A stretch of DNA of 64,000 nucleotides, taken from the NCBI RefSeq assembly GCF_026004115.1, contig NZ_BPIM01000001.1:2894501-2958500 (forward strand). Reading direction: 5' to 3'. This DNA is from Meiothermus sp. (GTDB lineage Bacteria; Deinococcota; Deinococci; Deinococcales; Thermaceae). Below, one piece after another: positions 46,742 to 56,200 of this stretch (position 1 is the stretch's first letter; every line of letters begins with the position of its first letter). The notes under the pieces are model-generated. The model made no database searches. It was given only the letters and a program-made list of their open reading frames with translations, and had not been told where the DNA came from. Both the position numbers and the translations under genes were made by a program.

Positions 46742-47645
46742 CGCGCCCGCAACCGGTTCGGCGCCTGTCACAGTGACTGCGGGCACGCCCTCCACCCAGA
46801 ACTTTGGCTTCCAGAAAGTGGCAGTCGACGTGATTAAGTCGGCGGGTACGCCGGTGCAGATTGGCCCCACCACCTACGAGGTGCCCTACGCAGTGGTGGT
46901 GGGCAATACCGGCAATGTGGCGGCGCCCAACGTTCAGGTTTCGGAGAACCTGAGTCGCACCTTTGGCGCGGGCAGCCCTGCCATCAGCCTGGTGGGTACC
47001 CCGGCCCTTACCGTGACGCCCTCTTCGGGGGCTACCTGCACCGCCAACCCTGGCTTCAACGGCACTACGGTCTTTGGCCTGCTGGCCGGAACCGACGACC
47101 TCGCCCCCGGCCAGAGCTGCACCATCAGCTTCCGGGTGCGGCTGGTTTACCCGAGCACCGCGGCTATTCCCAGCGCCCCCCAGAACAACCAGGTCTACGC
47201 CTCGAGCCTGCCCGGCAGCGGTCCCAACACCGGCCACACCTTCCCCGGTGGGGTGCCCACGCCTCCTCCGGGTTCCCTGGCCACCGATACCAGCAGCAAC
47301 ACCACCCACCCCGCCAGCCCGTCTGGCTTGCCAAGCAGCCCGGGCGGCGACACCCCCGGCAATACCCCGGTGACCTTCCCCAACCCCGGCAGCATCTCGG
47401 GTACGCTCTACCTTGACCAGAACAACAACGGGAGTTTCGATTCTGGCACCGACCCGCGCCTGCCCAACGTGTCGGTGGAGCTGGTAGACAGCGGCGGTAA
47501 CGTGGTTGCCACCACGCAGTCCGACAGCGGCGGCAACTATACCTTCACCGGCGTGGCCCCCGGCAGGCTATACCGTGCGGGTGGTTGCCACCGATCCCGA
47601 CTCTGGGCGGAGCTACCCCCAGCGCACCGGCCAGTGGAGCCCTGA
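46725..47645 (+). CDS. Surface-protein fragment 2
   Basis: The open frame continues from the C insertion (AGLAPSAPATGSAPVTV) with a DUF11-like domain (VDVIKSAGTPVQIGPTTYEVPYAVVVGNTGN) and the third Cna-B-like unit (SGTLYLDQNNNGSFDSG). Real homology stops at 47566; the tail to 47645 is out of frame. No independent start is evident, so it is a broken piece rather than a separate gene. Confidence 0.5.
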   Translation, partial: AGLAPSAPATGSAPVTVTAGTPSTQNFGFQKVAVDVIKSAGTPVQIGPTTYEVPYAVVVGNTGNVAAPNVQVSENLSRTFGAGSPAISLVGTPALTVTPSSGATCTANPGFNGTTVFGLLAGTDDLAPGQSCTISFRVRLVYPSTAAIPSAPQNNQVYASSLPGSGPNTGHTFPGGVPTPPPGSLATDTSSNTTHPASPSGLPSSPGGDTPGNTPVTFPNPGSISGTLYLDQNNNGSFDSGTDPRLPNVSVELVDSGGNVVATTQSDSGGNYTFTGVAPGRLYRAGGCHRSRLWAELPPAHRPVEP

Positions 47646-49228
47646 GCGTGACGGTGAGCCCCGGCGCAGCCAGCAACAACCAGAACTTCGGTTTCAGCCG
47701 CACCGGGCTGGATGTGCTTAAGTCGGCAGGCCCGCCCACCCAGGTGGATGCCCGCACCTTTACCGTGCCCTACACGGTGGTAGCCGGGAATACCGGTACG
47801 CTGCCGCTGCCCAACGTGCAACTGACCGAGAACCTGGCCCAGACCTATGCCGACAATGCACCTACCATTACCGTTGTTTCCGGGCCGACCAAGACCACAG
47901 GGGCTGCGCCCTGCACCATCAACCCGGCCTTCAACGGCACCACCGATACCCGGCTTTTGACCGGCAGCGATACCTTCCAGGGCGGTCAGAACTGTACCCT
48001 GAGCTTTACCGTGCAGGTACAGTACCCCGACGCGGCCTCGGTACCCAGCACGCCGCAGAACAACTCGGTGTACGGCTCGAGCACCCCATCGGGCCCCAAC
48101 CCCGGTCATAGCTTCCCGGGCGGCACCCCCACCCCACCGCCAGGCGCTACCGCCGCGGATACCAGCAGCAACACCACCCACCCCGCCAGCCCCGGTGCCC
48201 TCCCTGGTACGCCGAACGGGGACACCCCCAGCGCTACCCCGGTCAGCCTGGTGACCAACCTGGGCAGCATCTCCGGCACGCTCTACAACGACCTGAATGG
48301 CAACAAGAGCTTCGACGGCACCCCCGCCGATAGTCGCCTGGGGGCCGGTATCACCGTTGAACTGGTAGACGGCAGCGGCAACGTGGTGGCCTCCACCACC
48401 ACCGATGCCAGCGGGAACTACAGCTTCAATGCGGTCCCGCCGGGCACCTACACCCTTCGTGTACCGACTGGGGCAGGTAATCCGGCCCTGGGCACCCTCC
48501 AACCCGTAGCCCCCGCCAGTGCGCAGATTACCGGGGTAACTATCGCCCCCGGTACGGTCAGCAACAACCGCAACTTTGGCTTCAACAACCCGCCGGTGGC
48601 TGCGAACGACAGCGCTACCACCCCCTTCAACACGCCCGTTACCTTCAGTGCGGTGGGCAACGACACCGACCCCGATGGGTTTGTTGACCCCAGCACCCTG
48701 GATCTTGACCCCAGCACACCGGGCGATCAGAAAACTCGAGCCATACCCGGCCAGGGCACCTTTACGGTGGACAGTAGCGGCAACGTGACCTTTACCCCGG
48801 AGCCCACCTTCAGCGGTACGGCCACCATCCCCTATACCCTGCGCGACAACACCGGCAATCCTTCGAATCAGGCCAACCTTTCAGTCACAGTTCAGCCGCC
48901 GCAGCCGCCGGTAGCCGTCAACGACGACTCGAGCACCTTACCCAACACCCCGGTCACCCTAGATCCCAAAATCAACGACACCACACCCAACCGGGGCGCC
49001 AGCATCGTGCCGGCTTCAGCTGGTCTTCCCGGCCTCCGGCCAGCCTGCGGGCAGCACCCGCTCGCCGGATGGCAAGACCCTCACGGTACCGGGCGAGGGC
49101 ACCTACACCATCAACCCCGATGGCACCGTAACCTTTACCCCTCTGCCCACCTTCGTCGGGCCGGCGACTCCGGTCACCTATACTTTCCAGGACACCACCG
49201 GCCAGACCTCCAATCCGGCTACCATTAG
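47585..49228 (+). CDS. Surface-protein fragment 4
   Basis: The frame from 47600 carries a DUF11-like domain (LDVLKSAGPPTQVDARTFTVPYTVVAGNTG), the fourth Cna-B-like unit (SGTLYNDLNGNKSFDG) and the first two stalk repeats (NDSATTPFNTPVTFSAVG). Homology ends at about 49012, where an extra base moves the frame. It is back in the same frame as the first fragment because three insertions precede it. Confidence 0.55.
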   Translation: MPPIPTLGGATPSAPASGALSVTVSPGAASNNQNFGFSRTGLDVLKSAGPPTQVDARTFTVPYTVVAGNTGTLPLPNVQLTENLAQTYADNAPTITVVSGPTKTTGAAPCTINPAFNGTTDTRLLTGSDTFQGGQNCTLSFTVQVQYPDAASVPSTPQNNSVYGSSTPSGPNPGHSFPGGTPTPPPGATAADTSSNTTHPASPGALPGTPNGDTPSATPVSLVTNLGSISGTLYNDLNGNKSFDGTPADSRLGAGITVELVDGSGNVVASTTTDASGNYSFNAVPPGTYTLRVPTGAGNPALGTLQPVAPASAQITGVTIAPGTVSNNRNFGFNNPPVAANDSATTPFNTPVTFSAVGNDTDPDGFVDPSTLDLDPSTPGDQKTRAIPGQGTFTVDSSGNVTFTPEPTFSGTATIPYTLRDNTGNPSNQANLSVTVQPPQPPVAVNDDSSTLPNTPVTLDPKINDTTPNRGASIVPASAGLPGLRPACGQHPLAGWQDPHGTGRGHLHHQPRWHRNLYPSAHLRRAGDSGHLYFPGHHRPDLQSGYH

Positions 49229-52140
49229 CATTGATGTGAGCAGCCCGGCGGCGCTGGACGACACAGCCACCACCCCCTTCAACACCCCGGTCACCCTCGA
49301 TCCCAAAACCAACGACCTGGTGGCCTCGGGGCGCAGCCTGGTGCCTGGTTCGGTGGTCTTCCCGGCCTCCGGCCAGCCTGCTGGCAGCACCCGCTCGCCG
49401 GATGGCAAGACCCTCACGGTACCGGGCGAGGGCACCTACGCCATCCAGCCCGATGGCACGGTCAGCTTCACCCCGGCTCCCACCTTTAGCGGTACCACCA
49501 CCCCGGTGCAGTACACCATCGCCGACAACTCCGGCGCGGTTTCCAACCCGGCCAGCATTCGCGTGACAGTGGGGCCTCCCGCCGTTCCGGTAGCCACCCC
49601 GGACACAGCCACCACCCCCTTCGGGACGCCAGTTACCCTAAACCCACCCGCCAACGACACCGCCGGCCCCGGCACTACGCTGGTACCCGGCTCGATTGAC
49701 CTTGACCCCAGCACGCCAGGCCAGCAGACCACCCGTACCGTACCGGGCCAGGGCCGCTTTCGATCTGAACCCCACCACCGGCCAGGTCACCTTTCACCCC
49801 CGACCCCGGCTTTGCTGGAACGGTGCAGATTCCCTATACCATTCAGGACAATCTGGGGCAGACCTCGGCGCCCAGCACCCTGACCGTAAATGTCACCCCG
49901 CCGCCCGCACCCGTGGCGCGCGACGACGCCAAAGCTGGCGACTTCAACCAGCCGGTGGTGGTACCGGCCCTGTTGAACGACACTGCCAGCCCCGGCACCA
50001 CCCTGGTGCCTGGCTCAATTGACCTTGACCCCAGCACCCCCGGGCAAGAGACCACCCGCACCATCCCCGGCAAGGGCACCTTCACCGCTGCAGCCCGACG
50101 GCACGGTGCGCTTCGACCCGGTGCCGGGCTTTGAAGGTACGGCGGTGGTGCCCTACACCATCCGGGACAACCTGGGCCAGACCTCCAACCCCGCCAATAT
50201 CGCCGTCACGATTCGCCCGCGCCCAGCTCCGCCTACGGCAGTGGACGACCAGGCCTCCACCCCCAGGGGCACGCCGGTCACGCTAAATGCTGCCGCCAAC
50301 GATACGGCCAACCTGCCCAACGTGATTGACCCTGGCTTCCATTGACCTTGACCCCAGCACGCCAGGCCGGCAGTCCTCCCTTAACGTTCCGGGACGTGGC
50401 ACCTTTGAGGCCCGCCCCGACGGTACGGTGGTCTTCACCCCGGAGCCGGGCTTTGTCGGCGTGGTGACCATCCCCTACACCATCAACGACCAGGACAACG
50501 ACCCCAATACCGCGCCCCAGACCTCCAACCGGGCCAACCTGACCGTCACCGTAAGCGAACTGCCGGCGGCAGTCGACGACCGCGCCCAGACCCCGGTGAA
50601 TACCCCGGTCAACGTGCCCGTTGCGGCCAACGACGTAACCAACCCCGGCCAGACCATCGTGCCCAGCACCATTGACCTCGACCCCGATACCCCCGGCCAG
50701 CAGACCACCCGCACCGTGCCGGGGCAGGGTACGTTCGCGCTACAGCCCGATGGCAGCGTGCGCTTCACCCCCGAGCCGGGCTTTGTGGGTACCGCTACCA
50801 CGCCCTACACCGTGCAGGACAGCGCAGGGGTACGTACCAATCCGGCCAACCTGATCATCACCGTTACCCCACCGCCCCCCACCGCTGCCGACGATCAGGC
50901 CCGCACCCCCTTCCGAACCCCGGTTACGCTGTACCCCAGCACCAACGACACGCCGGGCGCGGGCGGGCAGTTGGTACCCAGCACCGTTGACCTTGACCCC
51001 AGCACGCCGGGCCAACAAACTGAACGGGTGGTGCCGGGCAAGGGCCGCTTCGTGCTCCTACCGGCCACCAACCTGAGCAATGAGTCGGTACAGTTTATCC
51101 CAGAAGAGGGTTTCACCGGCACGGTTAGCATTCCCTACACCATTCAGGACAACTTCGGCCAGACCTCGAGCCCGGCCAACCTGACCGTTACAGTAGACCC
51201 GCCCACCGCGCCCATCGCCAATAACGACCTGGCCAGCACCAAGCGGGACACCCCGGTCACCCTGAACCCGGCGGCCAACGACACCCCTGGCCTGGGCACC
51301 GGACTCGACCCCCGCACCATTGACCTGGACCCCAGCACCCCAGGCCAGCAGACCCGCTTTGAAGTGCCTGGACAAGGGGTTTTCGAACTTCAACCCGACG
51401 GCAAAGTGCTATTCACCCCGGCCCCAGGCTTCACCGGCACGGTACAGGCGCCCTATACCATTCAGGACCAAACCGGCCAGACCTCCAATACCGCCCGTCT
51501 GGTGGTGACGGTCAACCCGCTCCCAGCAGCCAGCAACGACAGCGCCACCACCCCCTTCAATACCCCGGTCACGCTGAACCCGCTCAACAACGACACCCCC
51601 AGCGATGGCGCCACCCTCGACCCCAGTACCCTCGACCTCGACCCCCTGACCCCAGGGGTGCAGGAGAGCTTCACCGTGCCGGGCAAGGGCACCTTCAGCC
51701 GCAATCCCGATGGCAGCGTGACCTTTACGCCCGCGCCGGGCTTCACCGGCACCGTGACCATTCCCTACACGGTTCAGGACACCAGCGGCAGCACCACCAA
51801 CACCGCCAACATTGCCATTACGGTGCGGGCCCCTGCCGTACCGGTGGCCCGTGACGACAGCGCCACAACGCCCTACAACACGCCGGTCACGCTGAACCCC
51901 ATTGCCAACGACTCTCCCGGCGCGGGCGCGACCCTGGATCCCGGCACCCTCGACCTCGACCCGGCCACCCCCGGCATCCAGAACCAGGTAATTGTGCCGG
52001 GCAAGGGTACCTTTGTGCGAAACCCCGACGGCAGTGTGACCTTCACCCCAGTCGAGGGCTTCACCGGCACGGTGGAGGTGCCCTATACCATTCGCGACAA
52101 CGCTGGACAGGAGTCTAACCCCGCCACCATCCGGGTAGAG
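48590..52140 (+). repeat. Eleven tandem repeats of about 320 bp (Ig-like stalk)
   Basis: Repeat starts lie near 48595, 48905, 49245, 49590, 49905, 50230, 50555, 50875, 51205, 51520 and 51840, recognised by the recurring TPxxTPVTL segment. Each unit also contains DLDPSTPG and a PYTIQD(N)xGQTSNPA end. Divergence between units at DNA level is considerable, so the array is old rather than a recent expansion. Confidence 0.85.
49236..49883 (+). CDS. Surface-protein fragment 5
   Basis: This segment encodes stalk repeats 3 and 4 (LDDTATTPFNTPVTLDPK; TPDTATTPFGTPVTLNPP) and is correct up to 49757. An extra T in each of two TTT runs (49758, 49792) then shifts the frame twice. The genuine coding frame enters from upstream (about 49025). 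The stretch 49794-50336 holds repeats 5 and 6 in two further frames. Confidence 0.5.
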   Translation: MSSPAALDDTATTPFNTPVTLDPKTNDLVASGRSLVPGSVVFPASGQPAGSTRSPDGKTLTVPGEGTYAIQPDGTVSFTPAPTFSGTTTPVQYTIADNSGAVSNPASIRVTVGPPAVPVATPDTATTPFGTPVTLNPPANDTAGPGTTLVPGSIDLDPSTPGQQTTRTVPGQGRFRSEPHHRPGHLSPPTPALLERCRFPIPFRTIWGRPRRPAP

Positions 52141-53226
52141 GTGCGGGGCCCCAACCTGGTGCTGGAGAAAACCGCCGTGCAGGGGGTGGCCCGGATTGGG
52201 GGAAGCCTCGAGTACATCCTCAAGGCCACCAACCAGGGTTCGGGCGCTTCCATGCGACAGGTCACCCTGAGCGACCTCTTGCCGGTGGGGCTGGAGTACC
52301 GCCCGGGCAGCTCGAGCCTCAACGGTGCAGCTTTCCCCGACCCCCAGATCACCAACGAAGGAGGTCGCCAGCGGCTGGTCTGGGTAGTAGGCGAGCTGGC
52401 CCCCGGCCAGTCGGCCAGCCTGCGCTTTGCCACCACCGTGACTGCAGCCGCCCCAACCAGCGGCCAGCTGGTCAACGCTGCCGAGGCCAGCGCCCTAGTG
52501 GGTAGCTCGCTCAACCCGGTGCGGGTCAACTCCAACGTGGCCACAGCCACCGTGCGAATCGAGGCCGGCGTCTTCAGCGACAAGGGCACCATTCTGGGCC
52601 GGGTTTACTTCGACAAGAACAACGACAACAACTACACCGCCGGGGTGGATGAACCCTTGCAAGGGGTGCGGGTCTACCTCTCCGATGGGCGCTACGCCGT
52701 TACCGACGAGCAGGGCCGCTATAGCCTGACCGAAGTGCTGCCGGGCCTGAACACCCTGCGGGTAGACCGCCTGACCGTGCCGTATGTGCCCAAGGCTATA
52801 CCGGATGACCGGGGCCTGCGTGGCACCCGCCAGGTGCGGGTGGAGGGTGGTGGGCTCTACACCGAGGACTTCCTCTTCGAGAACCCCAGCAGCCAGACTG
52901 CCGTCACCCGCTCGACCCGCCTGACGGTGGATGGGCAGCGTCTGGAGAAGACCCTTACGCAGGTCTCGAGCAACACCTACACCGTCACCCTGACCCTGAC
53001 CCTGAACAAGGCCGTAAACAACCTGCGTATTTCCGACCCGCTGCCCTCCGGTGGCAGCCGTGGGGCCATCACCGCGCCAAACCTGCAACCCAGCCTCCAG
53101 GGCAGTGAAATCCGCTTGGGCAACGTGCAACCTGGAACCTACATCCTGACCTACACCCTGAGCGGCAACATTCCCATAGACCGCCTGATTACCGACCCCG
53201 ACCTGCTCTGGGAGGAGGTACGCTGA
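50326..53226 (+). CDS. C-terminal fragment of the giant surface protein
   Basis: This is the last open segment (966 residues, uninterrupted). It carries the end of repeat 6 and stalk repeats 7-11, each with the core [ND]D.A.TP..TPV.L and a second core DLDP.TPG.Q....PG.G.F. A DUF11 domain (VLEKTAVQGVARIGGSLEYILKATNQGSG) and a Cna-B-like unit (GRVYFDKNNDNNYTAGVDEPLQGV) follow. It has no signal peptide of its own. The stop TGA overlaps the start of the barrel gene by one base, indicating translational coupling. Confidence 0.7.
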   Translation: MTLASIDLDPSTPGRQSSLNVPGRGTFEARPDGTVVFTPEPGFVGVVTIPYTINDQDNDPNTAPQTSNRANLTVTVSELPAAVDDRAQTPVNTPVNVPVAANDVTNPGQTIVPSTIDLDPDTPGQQTTRTVPGQGTFALQPDGSVRFTPEPGFVGTATTPYTVQDSAGVRTNPANLIITVTPPPPTAADDQARTPFRTPVTLYPSTNDTPGAGGQLVPSTVDLDPSTPGQQTERVVPGKGRFVLLPATNLSNESVQFIPEEGFTGTVSIPYTIQDNFGQTSSPANLTVTVDPPTAPIANNDLASTKRDTPVTLNPAANDTPGLGTGLDPRTIDLDPSTPGQQTRFEVPGQGVFELQPDGKVLFTPAPGFTGTVQAPYTIQDQTGQTSNTARLVVTVNPLPAASNDSATTPFNTPVTLNPLNNDTPSDGATLDPSTLDLDPLTPGVQESFTVPGKGTFSRNPDGSVTFTPAPGFTGTVTIPYTVQDTSGSTTNTANIAITVRAPAVPVARDDSATTPYNTPVTLNPIANDSPGAGATLDPGTLDLDPATPGIQNQVIVPGKGTFVRNPDGSVTFTPVEGFTGTVEVPYTIRDNAGQESNPATIRVEVRGPNLVLEKTAVQGVARIGGSLEYILKATNQGSGASMRQVTLSDLLPVGLEYRPGSSSLNGAAFPDPQITNEGGRQRLVWVVGELAPGQSASLRFATTVTAAAPTSGQLVNAAEASALVGSSLNPVRVNSNVATATVRIEAGVFSDKGTILGRVYFDKNNDNNYTAGVDEPLQGVRVYLSDGRYAVTDEQGRYSLTEVLPGLNTLRVDRLTVPYVPKAIPDDRGLRGTRQVRVEGGGLYTEDFLFENPSSQTAVTRSTRLTVDGQRLEKTLTQVSSNTYTVTLTLTLNKAVNNLRISDPLPSGGSRGAITAPNLQPSLQGSEIRLGNVQPGTYILTYTLSGNIPIDRLITDPDLLWEEVR

Positions 53227-56200
53227 TGAAAAGGCCAGTATTCTTCTCCATTCAAACAGGTTTACGGGCAGCAGTCCGTCCCGAAGGGAATCCAGCTTTA
53301 GTGAATGCCATGCAAAGCCACATCAAACTGGTACTGATTGCGCTGATGACCCTGCTCCCCTGGGTGGCAGCCCAGCCCGTTGCCCTGCCGCAGTCCAGCA
53401 TCAACCTGCCGCTCTCGAGCGTGGGCAGCGAGGTGGGCTGGGACCAGCGGGCCGGAGGCCAGGACGACTACCGCCTGGCCGTCTTCGAACGGGCTGCGGG
53501 CCAGCCCTTGCGGGTGGAGCTCTTTAGCCCCGACATCAACCTGAACGATTACCGCAACAAGCGCGATGTGCAGAACTACTACGGCGACGAAATCTATGCC
53601 CCCAACGTCAAAATGCGGTCTGACTTTAAGCTGCTGGGACGGGGCACGTCCGCATTGCTGGCGGAGCGGAGCTACGGCAACGCCGAAACCCACCGCTACG
53701 ATACCCTCTTCGAGGGTATCCTGGCCCAGGGCTACTACGCTCAGCCTGTGCGCACCTTCGGCAACGGCAAGAACGCCTTTGGCTTCCGCTTGAGCCCCGG
53801 TATTGCGGTGGAGGCCAGCCAGTTTACCGTGGTAACGCGGGGGCAGTTTGGCCGCGACCAAGTTGCGGCCCGCCTGACCCTGGGGCAAGCCGCGGTCGGC
53901 AAGGTATTCCGTATCGAAAACTTCGATGCCGACGGCCCCCAGGAGATGCGCATCTTTGTGCGCTTTCCCAACGGGCAGCGCCGCGAGCTTACCAGTTCGG
54001 GCGACGTGCAGTGGGCTAGCAACGAGTTCCGCGTGACCCCCGAGCTGCGGGGCGAGTGGGCCATCCTGGTGCGGATTCTGCCCACCACACGACAGTTCTC
54101 CAACTCGGTCAAGTTTCGCCTGCGCCTGGATAATCAGCCGTACTATGCCCGTGTGCCGGCTGAGCCCGGCCCGGCCCTGCCCCGCGTCGAGCCGCCACCC
54201 CCACCGCCGGCCCCCAAGATAGACCTGGTAGTAAGCAAGAGCGTGAACGTACCCCGTGCCAACCCTGGGGACGCTGTCCGGTATACCCTGACGGTGACCA
54301 ATAACGGCCCCGATGCCGCCACCAGCGTGACCTTGACCGATGCCTTACCCAGTGGACTGGGGGAGGCTCGCAGCGAAGGGGCCCGCCTGGAGGGTAGTAC
54401 CCTGACCTGGAACCTGGGCCGTATGGGGCCTGGGGAGCGCCGGACGGTGCAAGTAGAAGCCATCGCAGAGAGCCTGGGCACCTGGGTCAATACCGCCGAG
54501 GTACGGGCTGCCGAGGAAGACCCCACCCCTGAGAACAACCGCGCCCAGGCCCGCCTGGAAGTGGTGGCCCCAACCCCACCCCCGCGCCAGCCGGAAGTGG
54601 AGCTGGCCCTTACCAAGACGGTACAACCCGCCCGCCTCGAGCTCGGGCAAAACGCCACCTACACCCTGACCGTCCGCAACAACGGCCCCGATGGAGCCAC
54701 CGGGGTGGTGCTCACGGATCGGCTACCGGTGGGGCTCGAGTTCATCTCGGCTACCCCTGCACCGGTGCGGGAAGGCAACACCCTGACCTGGAACATTGGT
54801 GGCCTTGCGAGTGGGGCAAGCCTGAGCTTTAGTGTGGTGGTGCGGGGCCAGGTAGCGGGCGAGCGCACCAACCAGGCCAGCGTTCGCTCGAGCGAGCGTG
54901 ACCTTGACCCTGCCAACAACCAGGCCCAGGCTACTCTAGAAGTGGTGGCGTCGCCGCCTGCACCCCCACCTCCCCCTCCGCCGCCGGAGCCCAGGGCCGA
55001 CCTGTCCATTAGCAAGACCGTGAGCCGCGCGCAGGCCAGCGTGGGTGACCGGGTGACCTACACCCTGACCCTGGTCAACAACGGCCCCGATGCGGCCACC
55101 AATGTCGTCCTGACCGATACCCTGCCCGCAGGCCTGGCCAGCATCACCGCCGAGGGGGCCACCCTGCAGGGCAACACCCTGACCTGGACGGTGGGCAGCC
55201 TGCCCAGCGGGGCCCGCCGCAACTTCACCGTGCAGGCCACCGCCACCCAGGCTGGAACCCTGGTCAATAGTGCCGAGGTGCGCCTCCGGGAGACCGACCC
55301 CGACCCCGCCAACAACCAGGCCCAGGCCCGCTTGAGCGTGGTTCAGCCGCCTGCGCCCCTGCCGCCGGTGGTGCGCGAGCCGGTGCGGGAGCGCGAGTCG
55401 GAAGTGACCCTGGCGGCCCGGCTGGCCTCGGCCCCGGCTGCGGGTGTGGTGATCCTCTCGGATCGGCTGCCGCAGGGTGCTCGCTATGTGCTGGGCAGCA
55501 GCCGACTTTTGCGGGGTGCACCGGCGGGGGTTCTCGAGCAGTCGGTGATTGCCAACCCCACCCGCGAGAACGCCGACCCCCTGGCCGATCCCCTCGTCTC
55601 GGGCGACCGGCTGTTCTGGGTGTTGCCTGGTTCGCTGCGGACAAACTACGTGTTGGGCTACCGGGTGAGCCATGCGGGGGCGCTCGAGTTCCCCCAGGAT
55701 CGCCTGGGCGTGATTCTGCAAACCCCAGAAACCCGCTCGGCAGGCAAGCCCCGTACCCCCCAGGGCCAGCCCTTCCTGGGCAGCCTGGGCGATGTCCGGG
55801 TGGTGGTGGGTGAACCGGGTCTGCTGCAGGCGCTGGCCCAGGCCCAGCCCATCCAGCAAAGCGACCTGGCCGACTTCAGCCTGGTGCAGGGGGGTGGTGC
55901 ACCGGCCACGGTTCAGATCTACCCCAGCCGCCCCCTTACCACCGATCGCGCCGATCAGCCCGAGCTCACCATTCTGGTGCGGGATGCCCAGGGCAACCCC
56001 GCCAACGTGGGCTATGTAAGTGTAAATGTTCGGCCCGAGCCGGAAGAGCCCGATGCCGAGACCGGCGTGCCCGGCTACCAGGTGCGGGTGGTGAACGGCG
56101 AGGCCCGTCTCCCCCTCTCCAACCTGGGCACCCGTCTGCAAGGCGGCAGCCCGGAACAGGTCGAAGTAGAGGTGATAGCGGGCGAGGTTCGCCGCCAGGC

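Larger units (their letters stand above)
44039..53226 (+). pseudogene. Giant repeat-rich surface protein gene, interrupted by eight +1 frameshifts
   Basis: Read across shifts, the locus encodes about 3060 residues. The order is: signal peptide (LLPVGLVFILAGIAQAQ); an N-terminal jellyroll-like domain (NPSFEIPN); a Calx-beta-like and a DUF11 domain; four SdrD B/Cna-B-like repeats (near 45640, 46505, 47395, 48270) alternating with DUF11-type domains (ALDVIKSAG...); eleven repeats of about 105 residues (48590-52140); a final DUF11 domain (LVLEKTAVQGVARIGG); and another Cna-B-like unit near 52600. Eight apparent single-base insertions break it at about 46721-46724, 47566, 47599, 49011-49024, 49758-49760, 49792-49794, 50087 and 50337. 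Removing one base at each restores continuous homology. It could be a decaying gene or contain sequence errors. GGGAGGG precedes the start; ATG 44042 is an alternative. Confidence 0.8.

Noticed and set aside
46715-50340. Programmed +1 frameshifting in the giant surface gene
   Set aside because: The eight sites share no slippery sequence, stop-codon context or stimulatory structure. Error or decay is simpler.
54936-56141. 401-codon frame antisense to the barrel protein
   Set aside because: Composition is His/Gln/Gly-rich as expected from reverse reading of GC-rich genes, and the plus-strand gene is well supported.
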